This document shows, piece after piece, positions 1 to 8,484 of a DNA stretch of 64,000 nucleotides (positions are counted from its first letter, which is position 1; each line of letters starts with the position of its first letter). Origin of the DNA: Alphaproteobacteria bacterium (GTDB lineage Bacteria; Pseudomonadota; Alphaproteobacteria; Rickettsiales; JABSSG01); the NCBI GenBank assembly GCA_030426905.1, contig JAUHXQ010000003.1:86001-150000 (forward strand). The letters are read 5' to 3'. A model generated the notes under the pieces. The model did not search any database and was not told the origin of the DNA. It saw only the letters and a program-made list of their open reading frames with translations. Made by a program: the position numbers and the translations under genes.

Positions 1-888
1 ATTGTGAATGAGTTAAAACGTCAACAAATACCAGTGAATGGGAGTGATAGACTTAATTTAACTAAGAATCTTGCAATTCAAGATCTTTTGGCAGTAGCAA
101 AGTTTATTCTGCTACCTGTTGATGACTATAATTTAGCTTGTTTACTTAAATCTCCAATCTGCAATTTCTTTGAAGAAGAATTGTTTGTAGTGACGCAAAG
201 GGGTGAGTTGTCATTATGGGATAACTTAGAAAAGCACAGTAATTATAATGATAAATTTTATCAAAGTTATACATTGTTAAAGGAGATTTTGGATAATAAA
301 AATCTCTATACTCCTTACAAATTATTTAGTTATTTATTAGATACTCGGAATATCAGAACTAAATTTTTGTCACGTTTTGGTATGCAGTTAGCAGAAATAC
401 TAGATGAGTTTATTAATATTATTATTAAGTTTGAGCAAAACAGTAATTCGTTAAGTGAGTTTGTTTATTTTTTTGAAAATAGTAATATTGAATTTAAGGT
501 AAATCTTGATCTTAGTAAAGATGAAGTGAAAATCATGACTATACACGGGGCAAAGGGATTAGAGTCAAAAATTGTTATTTTACCTGATACCACTTCTATA
601 CCAAAAAATAAAAATACTGTTTTACTTGATCATACGAGCAATCTTGCTCTCTATAACGGTGGTTCGGATAATAATACAGAATTATATCAAAAATTATTAG
701 AGAATATGCGTATCAAAACAATGCAAGAATATTATCGGTTGCTATATGTTGCTCTTACTCGTGCATCGCATAAGCTTGTTATCTGTGGCTGGAGTAATTC
801 AGAAAAAATATCTGATGATAGCTGGTACAGCTTACTGAAAGAATCCGTTACATCAATGCAGAATATAGAGCAGTTACAAGAGCAATAA
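1..888 (+). CDS. addA: AddA-type UvrD/Rep superfamily helicase, 3' part only
   Basis: The frame is open to the left edge of the window, so this is the C-terminal part of a longer gene; the GTG at position 4 is not a credible start. Helicase motif V is visible (KIMTIHGAKGLES near residue 180) and motif VI (LLYVALTRASHKLVICGW near residue 245), both typical of the AddA/RecB-like branch of UvrD helicases that process double-strand breaks for recombination. The protein stops about 40 residues after motif VI. Family AddA proteins normally continue for some 200 or more residues with a RecB-type nuclease domain, and I see no such domain here or in the 76 bases that follow. Assignment to AddA rather than another UvrD-like helicase is likely but not certain, since motifs I to IV lie outside the window. 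Confidence 0.75.
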   Translation: MVNELKRQQIPVNGSDRLNLTKNLAIQDLLAVAKFILLPVDDYNLACLLKSPICNFFEEELFVVTQRGELSLWDNLEKHSNYNDKFYQSYTLLKEILDNKNLYTPYKLFSYLLDTRNIRTKFLSRFGMQLAEILDEFINIIIKFEQNSNSLSEFVYFFENSNIEFKVNLDLSKDEVKIMTIHGAKGLESKIVILPDTTSIPKNKNTVLLDHTSNLALYNGGSDNNTELYQKLLENMRIKTMQEYYRLLYVALTRASHKLVICGWSNSEKISDDSWYSLLKESVTSMQNIEQLQEQ

Positions 889-929
889 AGATGATTTCTT
901 AATTGACAATAATTGATTGTTAATATAAG

Positions 930-944
930 TTAACAAAAATTTAA
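930..944. promoter_or_regulatory. CtrA-like box (TTAA-N7-TTAA)
   Basis: A TTAA-N7-TTAA motif lies 20 bases before the ankyrin gene start and just after a TTGACA (903-908) with TATAAG (924-929), a promoter with a short 15-base spacer. The motif is the classical full site of alphaproteobacterial CtrA. In DNA this AT-rich it arises often by chance, so it is only a candidate. Confidence 0.25.
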
Positions 945-964
945 TTATCAGATTGTAAGGCCTC

Positions 965-2524
965 ATGATACGTACTGCTACAAGCTTCTTTTTCCAAGCA
1001 ATTGAAATGCTAGGATTTACTCCTTTACACAGCTCAGTGAGAAGTAATAATATAGAAAAAACGGAATTATTATTAGAGTATGGTGTAGACTCCAATGCAA
1101 AAAATGAAAAAAATTTTACTCCTTTACATATAGCAATATGTCTAAAATATGAAGAAATAATAGAGCTTTTACTCAGACATAATGCAGATCCTAATACTTT
1201 ATTCGGCGGAGGCTTTGAGCCTACTACTCCTTTGGATACTGCAGTACTTAGCGAGCATGTAGAAATAGTAAAATTATTATTAAAGTACGGAGCTGATCCT
1301 AATGCATATGGTAGTTCATCAGGTACTCCTTTGCACACTGCAGCGATTAAAAATAATGTAGAGATAGCAGAGTTATTATTGAGTTACGGAGCTGATCCTA
1401 ATATTGTGAATGAACATGGAAAAACTCCTTTATACCATGCAAATCATATAGAAATGTTAAAAATTTTACTTGAATATAATATGGATCCTATAATTCTGAG
1501 TAAAGAGTTTTTGTTTTTAACATTCCATTATAATAAAGATATAAAAATAGCAAGATTACTTGTAGAGCACGGTGCAATTCCTGATGCGGACTCGACAAAT
1601 TGCCTTGTATATAAGCAAGACGATCAAGCGTTAAGAGATTTTTCTCAAAATTTGCCAAACTATATATTAGAAAGCGTAAATATATACAAAATATTTTCAG
1701 TAATTTTTGCATCCAATTCAGTTGAAAAAGAAACTCTAAAAATTTTCTTGCTTATAGCGCGAGATCAATATCAGTTGCCTATTGATTTACAAATTATCAC
1801 TATTATTAAATCAATAGAATCAGAATTATGCATTTTTCAGGCAGAAGAGCATGTATTAAAAAGATTCATATGCCCTAGTTGTGTTGAAGAAAAAGATGAA
1901 AACACTGAGTCTTTTCTGGGTTTGTCAAATGAAGAGGATAATGTGGATACGGAAATAGAGGAAAAAATAACAATAAATTATTGCACTGTACCAGAGATAA
2001 TATTACCGTTTGAGTTGTTATTAGAAAAGGGTATTAGCAGTAGCGCAAGTGATTTTTCTAGCGCTTCTTGTCTAACTTATGCAGAAGAATCTAGGAGTGA
2101 TAAGACTGTTAAATTTAGAAAGATATGTCATCTTAATAAGCTAGAATTAGAGCTATGTAATGTTAGAAAACTACAGCAAAAAGTACAGGAAGCATTAGTA
2201 AAAGAAGAAGGAAAATTAGTTGATGATGGCCATGCTGAGGAGACCAGGGTTTTTAGTATCGAGGTACTAAAACAATGGTTTGAAGATTTATTTAAGCAAG
2301 AGCAGTCTATTCTTAGTTTTCTTTATGACTTAAAAGGTTTTCCAGCATTTATATTACCGCATGCTCCAGATATTTTATACAATAATAACGATGATAGTGA
2401 TGGCGGAGGCGGAGGAGATAATCCTTACGCTTCGATTGAGGATGGTTTTGGTGTAGGAGATTTTAGTTTTCCTCATAATACCTCCAAAGAAAATACAACT
2501 AAAGTCATCGGAGATATTGAGTAA
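965..2524 (+). CDS. Ankyrin-repeat protein, candidate host-interaction protein
   Basis: A 519-residue protein with about five ankyrin repeats at residues 17-180, each showing the TPLH...A...N..EI..LLL..GADPN pattern (for example TPLHTAAIKNNVEIAELLL). Ankyrin repeats bind proteins; in intracellular Rickettsiales and Legionella such proteins are frequently type IV effectors, which is inference here. The remaining 340 residues match no domain I recognise; the stretch around residues 385-420 is charged and probably coiled coil, and the tail carries a run of five glycines followed by a polar end. There is no signal peptide or membrane segment. The gene is alone, 76 bases after the helicase gene, with no strong ribosome binding site before the ATG, so the start is provisional. 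Confidence 0.8.
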   Translation: MIRTATSFFFQAIEMLGFTPLHSSVRSNNIEKTELLLEYGVDSNAKNEKNFTPLHIAICLKYEEIIELLLRHNADPNTLFGGGFEPTTPLDTAVLSEHVEIVKLLLKYGADPNAYGSSSGTPLHTAAIKNNVEIAELLLSYGADPNIVNEHGKTPLYHANHIEMLKILLEYNMDPIILSKEFLFLTFHYNKDIKIARLLVEHGAIPDADSTNCLVYKQDDQALRDFSQNLPNYILESVNIYKIFSVIFASNSVEKETLKIFLLIARDQYQLPIDLQIITIIKSIESELCIFQAEEHVLKRFICPSCVEEKDENTESFLGLSNEEDNVDTEIEEKITINYCTVPEIILPFELLLEKGISSSASDFSSASCLTYAEESRSDKTVKFRKICHLNKLELELCNVRKLQQKVQEALVKEEGKLVDDGHAEETRVFSIEVLKQWFEDLFKQEQSILSFLYDLKGFPAFILPHAPDILYNNNDDSDGGGGGDNPYASIEDGFGVGDFSFPHNTSKENTTKVIGDIE

Positions 2525-2612
2525 TTTCTCACTATAATGTAGTTAGTTTGTTTTTAATATTAATACAAGACAGTAAGCGACGATAGTTTATATAGAATTT
2601 TATAGGTATTTA

Positions 2613-2688
2613 TGGTGGGCGATGACAGATTTGAACTGCCGACCATCTCGGTGTAAACGAGGCGCTCTACCAACTGAGCTAATCGCCC
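2613..2688 (-). tRNA. tRNA-Val (anticodon TAC)
   Basis: On the minus strand a 76-base cloverleaf with a 7-bp acceptor stem GGGCGAT/ATCGCCC, a D arm with AGCTCAGTTGGTAGAGC, the anticodon loop TTTACAC carrying TAC, a T arm with GTTCAAATC, and an encoded 3' CCA. Confidence 0.95.
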
Positions 2689-2769
2689 TTATAAATCTAA
2701 GCTGTACATAATATAATACATTTACTTATTTTTGCAAGAATGATAAAAATTTATTTTTTACTTAATTCG

Positions 2770-2797
2770 TTGATTGTTTACCAAAATATAGTATAAA
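2770..2797 (+). promoter_or_regulatory. Probable promoter of tRNA-Pro
   Basis: TTGATT (2770-2775) and TATAAA (2792-2797) are spaced by 16 bases and sit about 40 bases before the tRNA-Pro, a normal distance for a stable-RNA promoter. A second TATAAAT follows at about 2807, so the exact start is uncertain. Confidence 0.5.
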
Positions 2798-2836
2798 TAT
2801 TTATTGTATAAATTAAAAATATAAAGACAAAATTTT

Positions 2837-2913
<77 letters not shown>

Positions 2914-3395
2914 TTGAAAACTGGTCTGTTCTGGAGACATAGTATACAGATTAGAGGAGAAAGGATTTTTAGCTTTACGGTATACCCATTAAATTTTCTG
3001 GTTCCGCACTGGTTCCATTTCTGAAATAATTTTTATTATTAATTACAGGGTAATTCATTTGTCACATGGCTTTTCTTGTAGCTTCTTTTATATACTCATG
3101 CTAGCTGGGCTAGTAAATACTTTGCTTTGTAAGACTTATGTAGTTGGAGTCAATTTGGCACCGAGGCAATATGTTTTGTGTGTCTAGCATGCGACTATTG
3201 AGCTAAAATGTTAGCAAGAGCAAGAGCTCTTGTTGTATGCCACCCAGGCACACATGGTGTATATAAAATATATGATTTTACTTTCTTTTAGGTAAGCGCC
3301 ACTCATTGCTATATGAATTATTGATAGAAGAGCTATAGGAAGGATCTCCCCAGTAATCTCTGCTTCTAGGAGGGTTTTTGCTCAAGTAAGTATCA
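2914..3395. other. Non-coding stretch after tRNA-Pro
   Basis: About 480 bases without a convincing open frame. It is visibly less AT-rich than the surrounding intergenic DNA and contains a perfect 12-base palindrome CAAGAGCTCTTG at 3221-3232. I could not fit it to a known structured RNA. It may be debris of an integrated element between the tRNA and the insertion sequence relic to its right. Confidence 0.4.
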
Positions 3396-3805
3396 TCAAA
3401 AAAAATACTGCCATTTTTTAAGAAACTTTTTACATTTTGGAAGTTTTACAAATAGGAAGTTAATAATTTTAAAATTTGTTTTTTGCACTTCCATACTTCC
3501 TATGGCAAAAGATAAGGTTTTATTATCTTTACTGTGCTTCTTTCTCCAAGCTCTACGTTCGAATGGTAAGACCATCGGTGCTATAATGATCCATAGGAAC
3601 ATCACAACTCCAAAATGAGAACCATCCCTATATCTTTCAAGCTCTTTATATTATTTTTAGATTTTTCTAATTCTAATTTTATCTTGTCTGACATTTGCTC
3701 AATCCATATAGAAATCAACTTGTTATGTATTCCTGTCAACCTTTCAATCGTACGAATACCACAATTTTCAAGATACAATTTTATAACCTTCAGGTGATCT
3801 AACAT
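3396..3805 (-). pseudogene. Decayed IS1-like transposase
   Basis: Reading leftwards, 3805-3602 encodes a helix-turn-helix segment (IRTIERLTGIHNKLISIWI) like the InsA part of IS1-family transposases. After a stop and frame changes, pieces resembling the InsB catalytic part follow, including DHYSTDG in another frame near 3580 and LSFAIGS near 3500. Reading frames are broken in at least two places and the end is missing, so no active transposase can be made. The family assignment rests on residue patterns only and could be a related IS1595-type element. Confidence 0.55.
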
Positions 3806-3902
3806 ACCATATTTGACTCTATTATCTCCCTCAACAAAATTATAATTGCACTCTTTACTTTGGCTAAAATCATTCTTTACAAGATAATTAATTTATGTTA
3901 AA

Positions 3903-3917
3903 TTAATGCTCAATTAA
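3903..3917. promoter_or_regulatory. CtrA-like box (TTAA-N7-TTAA)
   Basis: A TTAA-N7-TTAA motif 77 bases before the start of the large repeat protein, in a very AT-rich leader. It is the same arrangement as before the ankyrin genes, but chance occurrence in such DNA is quite likely. Confidence 0.2.
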
Positions 3918-3993
3918 TGAATTTATTAATAAGAGATGCAACAATCATCATTGTTAGCAGAGTATTCAAGACATTAACAACAGGAAGGTAATA

Positions 3994-6900
3994 ATGTTAA
4001 AGGAATTAGCAGATTATATAGAGAAACAGCAGCAAAATCATGGAGAAGAATTCCCATTTTATTGGGAAGATAGTGAGGAAGGAGGATTGGTATACCAGTT
4101 TGATCTAGACCAGATAGAAGATCTCACTTTACTGAATGAAGAACAAGCTGACGCCATTCTTTCCAATGTAGAATTATTAAAAATATTTGTCAAAGCAGGC
4201 TTTAATTTGAAAGGTTTATCTCAGAAAGTTGTGATTAACTCCATTTTGCGCGAAGAGGGATTTATTGATTCAGGATTTAGATTTACCAATAAGATCAAAA
4301 TTTTCATAGAAGAAGGAGTTGATTTACAAATCTTTCCTCCAGAGGCTGTAGTTAAAATTCTTTTTAAATGTGAAGATCAAATCACGTTAAAGCATTTTTT
4401 AGAAAAAGGTTTAGTTATTCGGCATCTAAATCTAAGAGTTCAGGATGCAGAGAAAATATTGATTTATAATCCTACAATATGGCAGTACTTGTTTGAAGAG
4501 CGTGATACTTTGAGATTAGATTTCTCAGGCATAAATCTTAGTGAGCTAACTAACGAAGATTTATATGCTTTAGTGGCATTTAACAATCCAAGCTACATAG
4601 AGTATCTTTTAGAAAAACGCGATGCTTTAGGTGAGCTGGATTTTAGCAAATTAGACTCTAGCAAGACATATAAATTAGTGAAAACTTCTGATCGAGACAA
4701 ATTAGAGTTCCTTATTAAAAATGGTGTTGATCTAAGCACATTAGGCTCTTACTATATATATGCATTAGTAGAAGCTTCTGATCGAGACAAATTAGAGTTC
4801 CTTATTAAAAATGGTGTTGATCTAAGCACATTATACTCTTACGAGATATATGGATTAGTAAAAGCTTCTGATCGAGACAAATTAGAGCTCCTTGTTAAAA
4901 ATGGCATTGATCTAAGCAAAGTTGATCTAAGCACATTAGACTCTAGCAAGATATATGGATTAGTAAAAACTTCTGATCAAGACAAATTAGAGTTCCTTAT
5001 TAAAAATGGTGTTGATCTAAGCACATTAGACTCTTACGATATATGTAACTTAGTAGAAGCTTCTGATCAAGACAAATTAGAGTTCCTTATTAAAAATGGC
5101 GTTGATCTAAGCAAAGTTGGTCTAAGCACATTAGACTCTTACAAGATATTAGAATTAGTAAAAGCTTCTGATCGAGATAAATTAGAGTTCCTTATTAAAA
5201 ATGGCGTTGATCTAAGCAAAGTTGGTCTGAGCACATTAGACTCTTACAAGATATTAGAATTAGTAAAAGCTTCTGATCGAGACAAATTAGAGTTCCTTAT
5301 TAAAAATGGCGTTGATCTAAGCAAAGTTGATCTAAGCAAATTAGATTCTTACAATATATGTAAATTAGTAGAAGCTTCTGATCGAGACAAATTAGAATTC
5401 CTTATTAAAAATAGTGTTGATCTAAGCACATTAGACTCTTACAAGATATATGGATTAGTAAAAGCTTCTGATAAAGATAAATTAGAGCTCCTTGTTAAAA
5501 ATGGCGTTGATCTAAGCAAAGTTGGTCTAAACAAATTAGACTCTTACGATATATGTAACTTAGTAGAAGCTTCTGATCGAGACAAATTAGAGTTCCTTAT
5601 TAAAAATGGTGTTGATTTAAGCACATTAGACTCTTACAAGATATTAGCCTTAGTAGAAGCTTCTGATCGAGACAAATTAGAGTTCCTTATTAAAAATGGC
5701 GTTGATTTAAGCACATTAGACTCTTACAAGATATTAGCCTTAATAAAAGATTCTGATCGAGACAAATTAGAGTTCCTTATTAAAAATGGCGTTGATCTAA
5801 GCAAAGTTGATCTAAGCAAATTAGATTCTTACAATATATGTAAATTAGTAGAAGCTTCTGATCGAGACAAATTCGAATTCCTTATTAAAAATAGTGTTGA
5901 TCTAAGCACATTAGATTCTAGCAAGATATATGGATTAGTAAAAGCTTCTGATAAAGATAAATTAGAGCTCCTTGTTAAAAATGGCGTTGATCTAAGCAAA
6001 GTTGATTTTGCTGCAGATGCAAGAAATGGTGAAACAAGCTTTTTCCAAAATGTTAGGAAATATATAAATATTGAAGATATACAAACAGACCATTCAAGGA
6101 ACTTCTTTGAATATACTAAAGAGTCTTGCTTTGCTAGACCTGATCCATTAGATAAAATTACTATAGATGAAGTATTGTATCCACTTAACATAGCGCAGAA
6201 TTTTTGTGACATTATGATCAAACAAAAAGATTCTAGTATTTTAGTTGTAAGAGGTCATAAAGTACAAAAAGTGTATGATTATTTACTAAACAAAATAGAT
6301 GGGTCATTACGAGACAAAGTAAAAACAACTCATGAATTTGATATATACATCAATCCTGGACATGGTTTCTTTAGTGTGGATGGTAAAACAAAAGGATTTT
6401 ACCCAAATGACAATAATGATTCTAAAGAGGTATTAGCCAATGATTATACAGCTGAGCACATTACTTATGGAACTATTGGTGGAACAGTATTTATATTCGC
6501 GTTGGGTATATTTTCCTTACCAACATTGTGCTTTGCTGTGCCTAAATTACTTCCAGTTACAGTGTCAGCATTATTATCATCTGTAGGAACTTATGGTATA
6601 TACAATAAATTCCATGACACATTCATGCCTGCAATAGATCATAAGATAGGAAGAATGGAAAATGAGGATATAGATAAATATGCGTCAGAAACAAATAACA
6701 ACCTTAAAGTATCATTCATATTAAATGATAATCAAGTAAAAAAACTAGTAAGTTATATAAGTACAGTGCAAAAAGATTGTGAAGATAATAATCCTGATCA
6801 TTGTATGTATAATTTTCTTAGTAGGAACTGTATGGTATTTTTACAGGATGCTTTTGAGGCAGCTGGTTTGGAAGGGCACTATACTGATTATTTTACCTTT

Positions 6901-7062
6901 GAGCAGCTAAAGCAATATGATGTATCTAGTTTTACTGAGGGGTATAGTACAAAAGCTTTAATATATGCACGATTTAACAAAGCTTTATCTTCGGTAAATC
7001 ATGTGTATCTGTCTGATCTTCCAGGTAGTAATATTTACATAGAAGGTGACAGTGATTTGTAG
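3994..7062 (+). CDS. Large tandem-repeat protein with possible papain-like hydrolase C-terminus
   Basis: A 1022-residue protein preceded by an AGGAAGG ribosome binding site. Residues 1-230 hold degenerate repeats of the same general kind as the core. Residues 233 to about 670 contain 14 nearly identical units of 30 or 35 residues beginning D-R-D-K-L-E-F-L-I-K-N-G-V-D-L-S, which resemble degenerate ankyrin helices. The C-terminal 340 residues are different: a motif GHGFFSVDGKTKGFYP with His790, two hydrophobic segments around residues 828-870 that may cross a membrane, and a motif LSRNCMVFLQDAFEAAGL with Cys946. A His motif before an Asn-Cys motif is the order seen in permuted NlpC/P60 (papain-like) hydrolases; this is inference. 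It overlaps the following esterase gene by 17 bases. Function unknown; a secreted host-directed protein is plausible. Confidence 0.85.
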   Translation: MLKELADYIEKQQQNHGEEFPFYWEDSEEGGLVYQFDLDQIEDLTLLNEEQADAILSNVELLKIFVKAGFNLKGLSQKVVINSILREEGFIDSGFRFTNKIKIFIEEGVDLQIFPPEAVVKILFKCEDQITLKHFLEKGLVIRHLNLRVQDAEKILIYNPTIWQYLFEERDTLRLDFSGINLSELTNEDLYALVAFNNPSYIEYLLEKRDALGELDFSKLDSSKTYKLVKTSDRDKLEFLIKNGVDLSTLGSYYIYALVEASDRDKLEFLIKNGVDLSTLYSYEIYGLVKASDRDKLELLVKNGIDLSKVDLSTLDSSKIYGLVKTSDQDKLEFLIKNGVDLSTLDSYDICNLVEASDQDKLEFLIKNGVDLSKVGLSTLDSYKILELVKASDRDKLEFLIKNGVDLSKVGLSTLDSYKILELVKASDRDKLEFLIKNGVDLSKVDLSKLDSYNICKLVEASDRDKLEFLIKNSVDLSTLDSYKIYGLVKASDKDKLELLVKNGVDLSKVGLNKLDSYDICNLVEASDRDKLEFLIKNGVDLSTLDSYKILALVEASDRDKLEFLIKNGVDLSTLDSYKILALIKDSDRDKLEFLIKNGVDLSKVDLSKLDSYNICKLVEASDRDKFEFLIKNSVDLSTLDSSKIYGLVKASDKDKLELLVKNGVDLSKVDFAADARNGETSFFQNVRKYINIEDIQTDHSRNFFEYTKESCFARPDPLDKITIDEVLYPLNIAQNFCDIMIKQKDSSILVVRGHKVQKVYDYLLNKIDGSLRDKVKTTHEFDIYINPGHGFFSVDGKTKGFYPNDNNDSKEVLANDYTAEHITYGTIGGTVFIFALGIFSLPTLCFAVPKLLPVTVSALLSSVGTYGIYNKFHDTFMPAIDHKIGRMENEDIDKYASETNNNLKVSFILNDNQVKKLVSYISTVQKDCEDNNPDHCMYNFLSRNCMVFLQDAFEAAGLEGHYTDYFTFEQLKQYDVSSFTEGYSTKALIYARFNKALSSVNHVYLSDLPGSNIYIEGDSDL
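4690..6010 (+). repeat. Tandem repeats of 90 or 105 bp within the large repeat gene
   Basis: Fourteen in-frame copies of a unit starting GATCGAGACAAATTAGAG. Short units are 90 bp (30 codons); long ones are 105 bp because a five-codon segment (K-V-D/G-L-S) is inserted. Many copies are almost identical in DNA, including synonymous sites, which indicates recent expansion. Confidence 0.95.
5751..6005 (+). repeat. Higher-order duplication of 5271-5525
   Basis: The 255 bases here match 5271-5525 at an offset of exactly 480 bases with only four differences that I can count (near 5874, 5916 and 5920-5921). It covers three repeat units with their individual variations, including a KNSVDL variant, so a multi-unit block was copied, not single units. 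Confidence 0.85.
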
Positions 7063-7864
7063 TATTAATTTTTATGGTGATAGTCTTACAGACAATGGTA
7101 ATGTCTGTCGTGTGCTAGGAGAACACCTCTTATATTCTGAAATATTATCTGCAAAACTGAACATCACCCATACCTCAAATTACGCAAGATGTGGAGCTAC
7201 CTCAGATGACTTAAATTTACAAGTGGCGCAGTATAAAAATTTATCTTCAAGTGTTATAAACGATATAGAAATTCATAGTATTTTTATTGGAGGGAATGAT
7301 TTTCTAGGAAGAAATCCTTGGGACATTACAGATAACATATATGATGCTATACAAACTATAAAAAATGCAAGTCAAGCTATACAGAGTTATTTTTTGTTGT
7401 TTAACTTGCCTGGTTTCTCAAATGTTCCAGTAGTAAAACAATTTATTACTGACAAATGTAGTTTACAAATTACCCCTTCTAAACTGACATGTTTTGTAGA
7501 AAATGCATGCAAGATTGTAGCATTTTCAGCAATAGATTTTGTCTCAACATATCACGAATGGAAAATTACTGCACTATCGAATAGATTGCAGCATGAGGGT
7601 GTCAATGTTTCTGTATTAAACATCAAGAATTTTTACAATGATGTAATTAGTAACAGAGTTTCATTAGGGTTTAATGAAGATATTGCGTGTGAGGTATCAC
7701 AGGGTTGTCATAATGGATTATTTTATGATGATAGACATCCTTCCTTCAAAGTTCACCAGTTAATATCTGATTGGTTAGTAAGTGAAATCACTAACTTAAG
7801 AATATTTCAACGCCCTATTACTGAGGAACCATTAGGACAGGTATTAGAGGCAGATGAATTATAG
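7046..7864 (+). CDS. SGNH/GDSL-family esterase or lipase
   Basis: A 272-residue protein with all SGNH blocks: GDSLTDNGN with nucleophile Ser13 (block I), the glycine of GATSDDLN (block II), FIGGNDFLG (block III) and DDRHPS with Asp228 and His231 (block V). These enzymes cleave ester bonds in lipids or acylated sugars; the FYGDSLTDNGN form is found in bacterial phospholipases and acyltransferases such as Legionella PlaA. No signal peptide is visible, because the catalytic motif begins only ten residues from the start. The GTG start lies inside the preceding gene with a 17-base overlap in another frame, suggesting translational coupling. Substrate is unknown. Confidence 0.8.
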   Translation: MTVICSINFYGDSLTDNGNVCRVLGEHLLYSEILSAKLNITHTSNYARCGATSDDLNLQVAQYKNLSSSVINDIEIHSIFIGGNDFLGRNPWDITDNIYDAIQTIKNASQAIQSYFLLFNLPGFSNVPVVKQFITDKCSLQITPSKLTCFVENACKIVAFSAIDFVSTYHEWKITALSNRLQHEGVNVSVLNIKNFYNDVISNRVSLGFNEDIACEVSQGCHNGLFYDDRHPSFKVHQLISDWLVSEITNLRIFQRPITEEPLGQVLEADEL

Positions 7865-8058
7865 ATTTTCGTCGAGCAACATCTTGCATCAGGAAAAAAA
7901 GAATCTTTGAATCTTGTCACGAATATTGAATACGAATTGTCGTATCTCCTAGCATACTATAAAGCAAAGCATTGTGCTTATTGCGTTCTGGGAGCGGCGC
8001 GCTCAATAAGGCGACTCACAAATCTTTCATAGGTTAGAAGGTGACTAAAATCTCCTGT
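7865..8058. other. Intergenic debris beside the IS982 relic
   Basis: No open frame is apparent. The stretch holds an unusually GC-rich patch for this genome, with a small inverted repeat GAGCG-GCG-CGCTC at 7992-8004. It could be a remnant of the neighbouring insertion sequence or a terminator for the esterase gene; neither is proven. Confidence 0.3.
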
Positions 8059-8277
8059 CTAAACGTTATGACCTATAACTCTCATATAATAATGTTTGAA
8101 ATTTTTTATACCAGAATGAGGACAATAAAGCAAAATCGTCACTATCTTACATAAATACATCTTGGTTTTCCTATGTCGTTTTCTATATCTACAAGATAAA
8201 AGTTGATCATACCACCATTTCTCAAAGTGAATGCAAGAATCATAGACAATACAAAATACTTCTATAAAATCATACAT
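8059..8277 (-). pseudogene. N-terminal relic of an IS982-family transposase
   Basis: A 72-codon frame reads like the start of IS982 transposases: an opening FIEVFCIVYDSC, then a basic stretch RYRKRHRKTKMYLCKIVTIL, then SGIKNFKHYYM, which corresponds to the family pattern SxxxNFKHYY. It stops where a full transposase would continue for more than 200 further residues, and no catalytic part follows. With the IS1-like relic it brackets the large repeat protein and the esterase. Confidence 0.65.
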
Positions 8278-8484
8278 ATTAGGTGTTTTTTGTGAAGGAT
8301 TTCATGCTCAAGGTGAATTTTAATACATACCGACCGCGAGAGCATTTGAATAATGGATATCAGGTGTAGTAGTGCAGAAATAGTAATGCAATATATAGCT
8401 TTTGCTGTCATTAACTTTTTTGTTTTACATTAATAATATTTTAATATACAATCCTGTTTTTAATAAAATAAAAACATATTAATC
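8278..8484. promoter_or_regulatory. Leader of the transporter-kinase gene with a CtrA-like box
   Basis: The 3' two thirds are very AT-rich. A TTAA-N7-TTAA motif lies at 8430-8444, 41 bases before the ATG. No clear -35/-10 pair and no strong ribosome binding site are seen. The motif is weak evidence by itself in such AT-rich DNA. Confidence 0.25.

Noticed and set aside
874-1338. Long minus-strand open frame opposite the ankyrin gene
   Set aside because: It is the antisense shadow of the repeats and has no start signal or family pattern.
2914-3395. Structured RNA such as tmRNA, SRP RNA or RNase P RNA after tRNA-Pro
   Set aside because: None of the conserved cores could be recognised; the palindrome at 3221-3232 is not enough.
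4690-6010. Regularly spaced repeats that could be taken for a CRISPR array
   Set aside because: The units are contiguous, in frame for the whole length, and without unique spacers; they encode protein repeats. No cas genes are present.
5829-6221. 130-codon minus-strand frame inside the repeat gene
   Set aside because: It is antisense to the tandem repeats; its own repeats merely mirror them.
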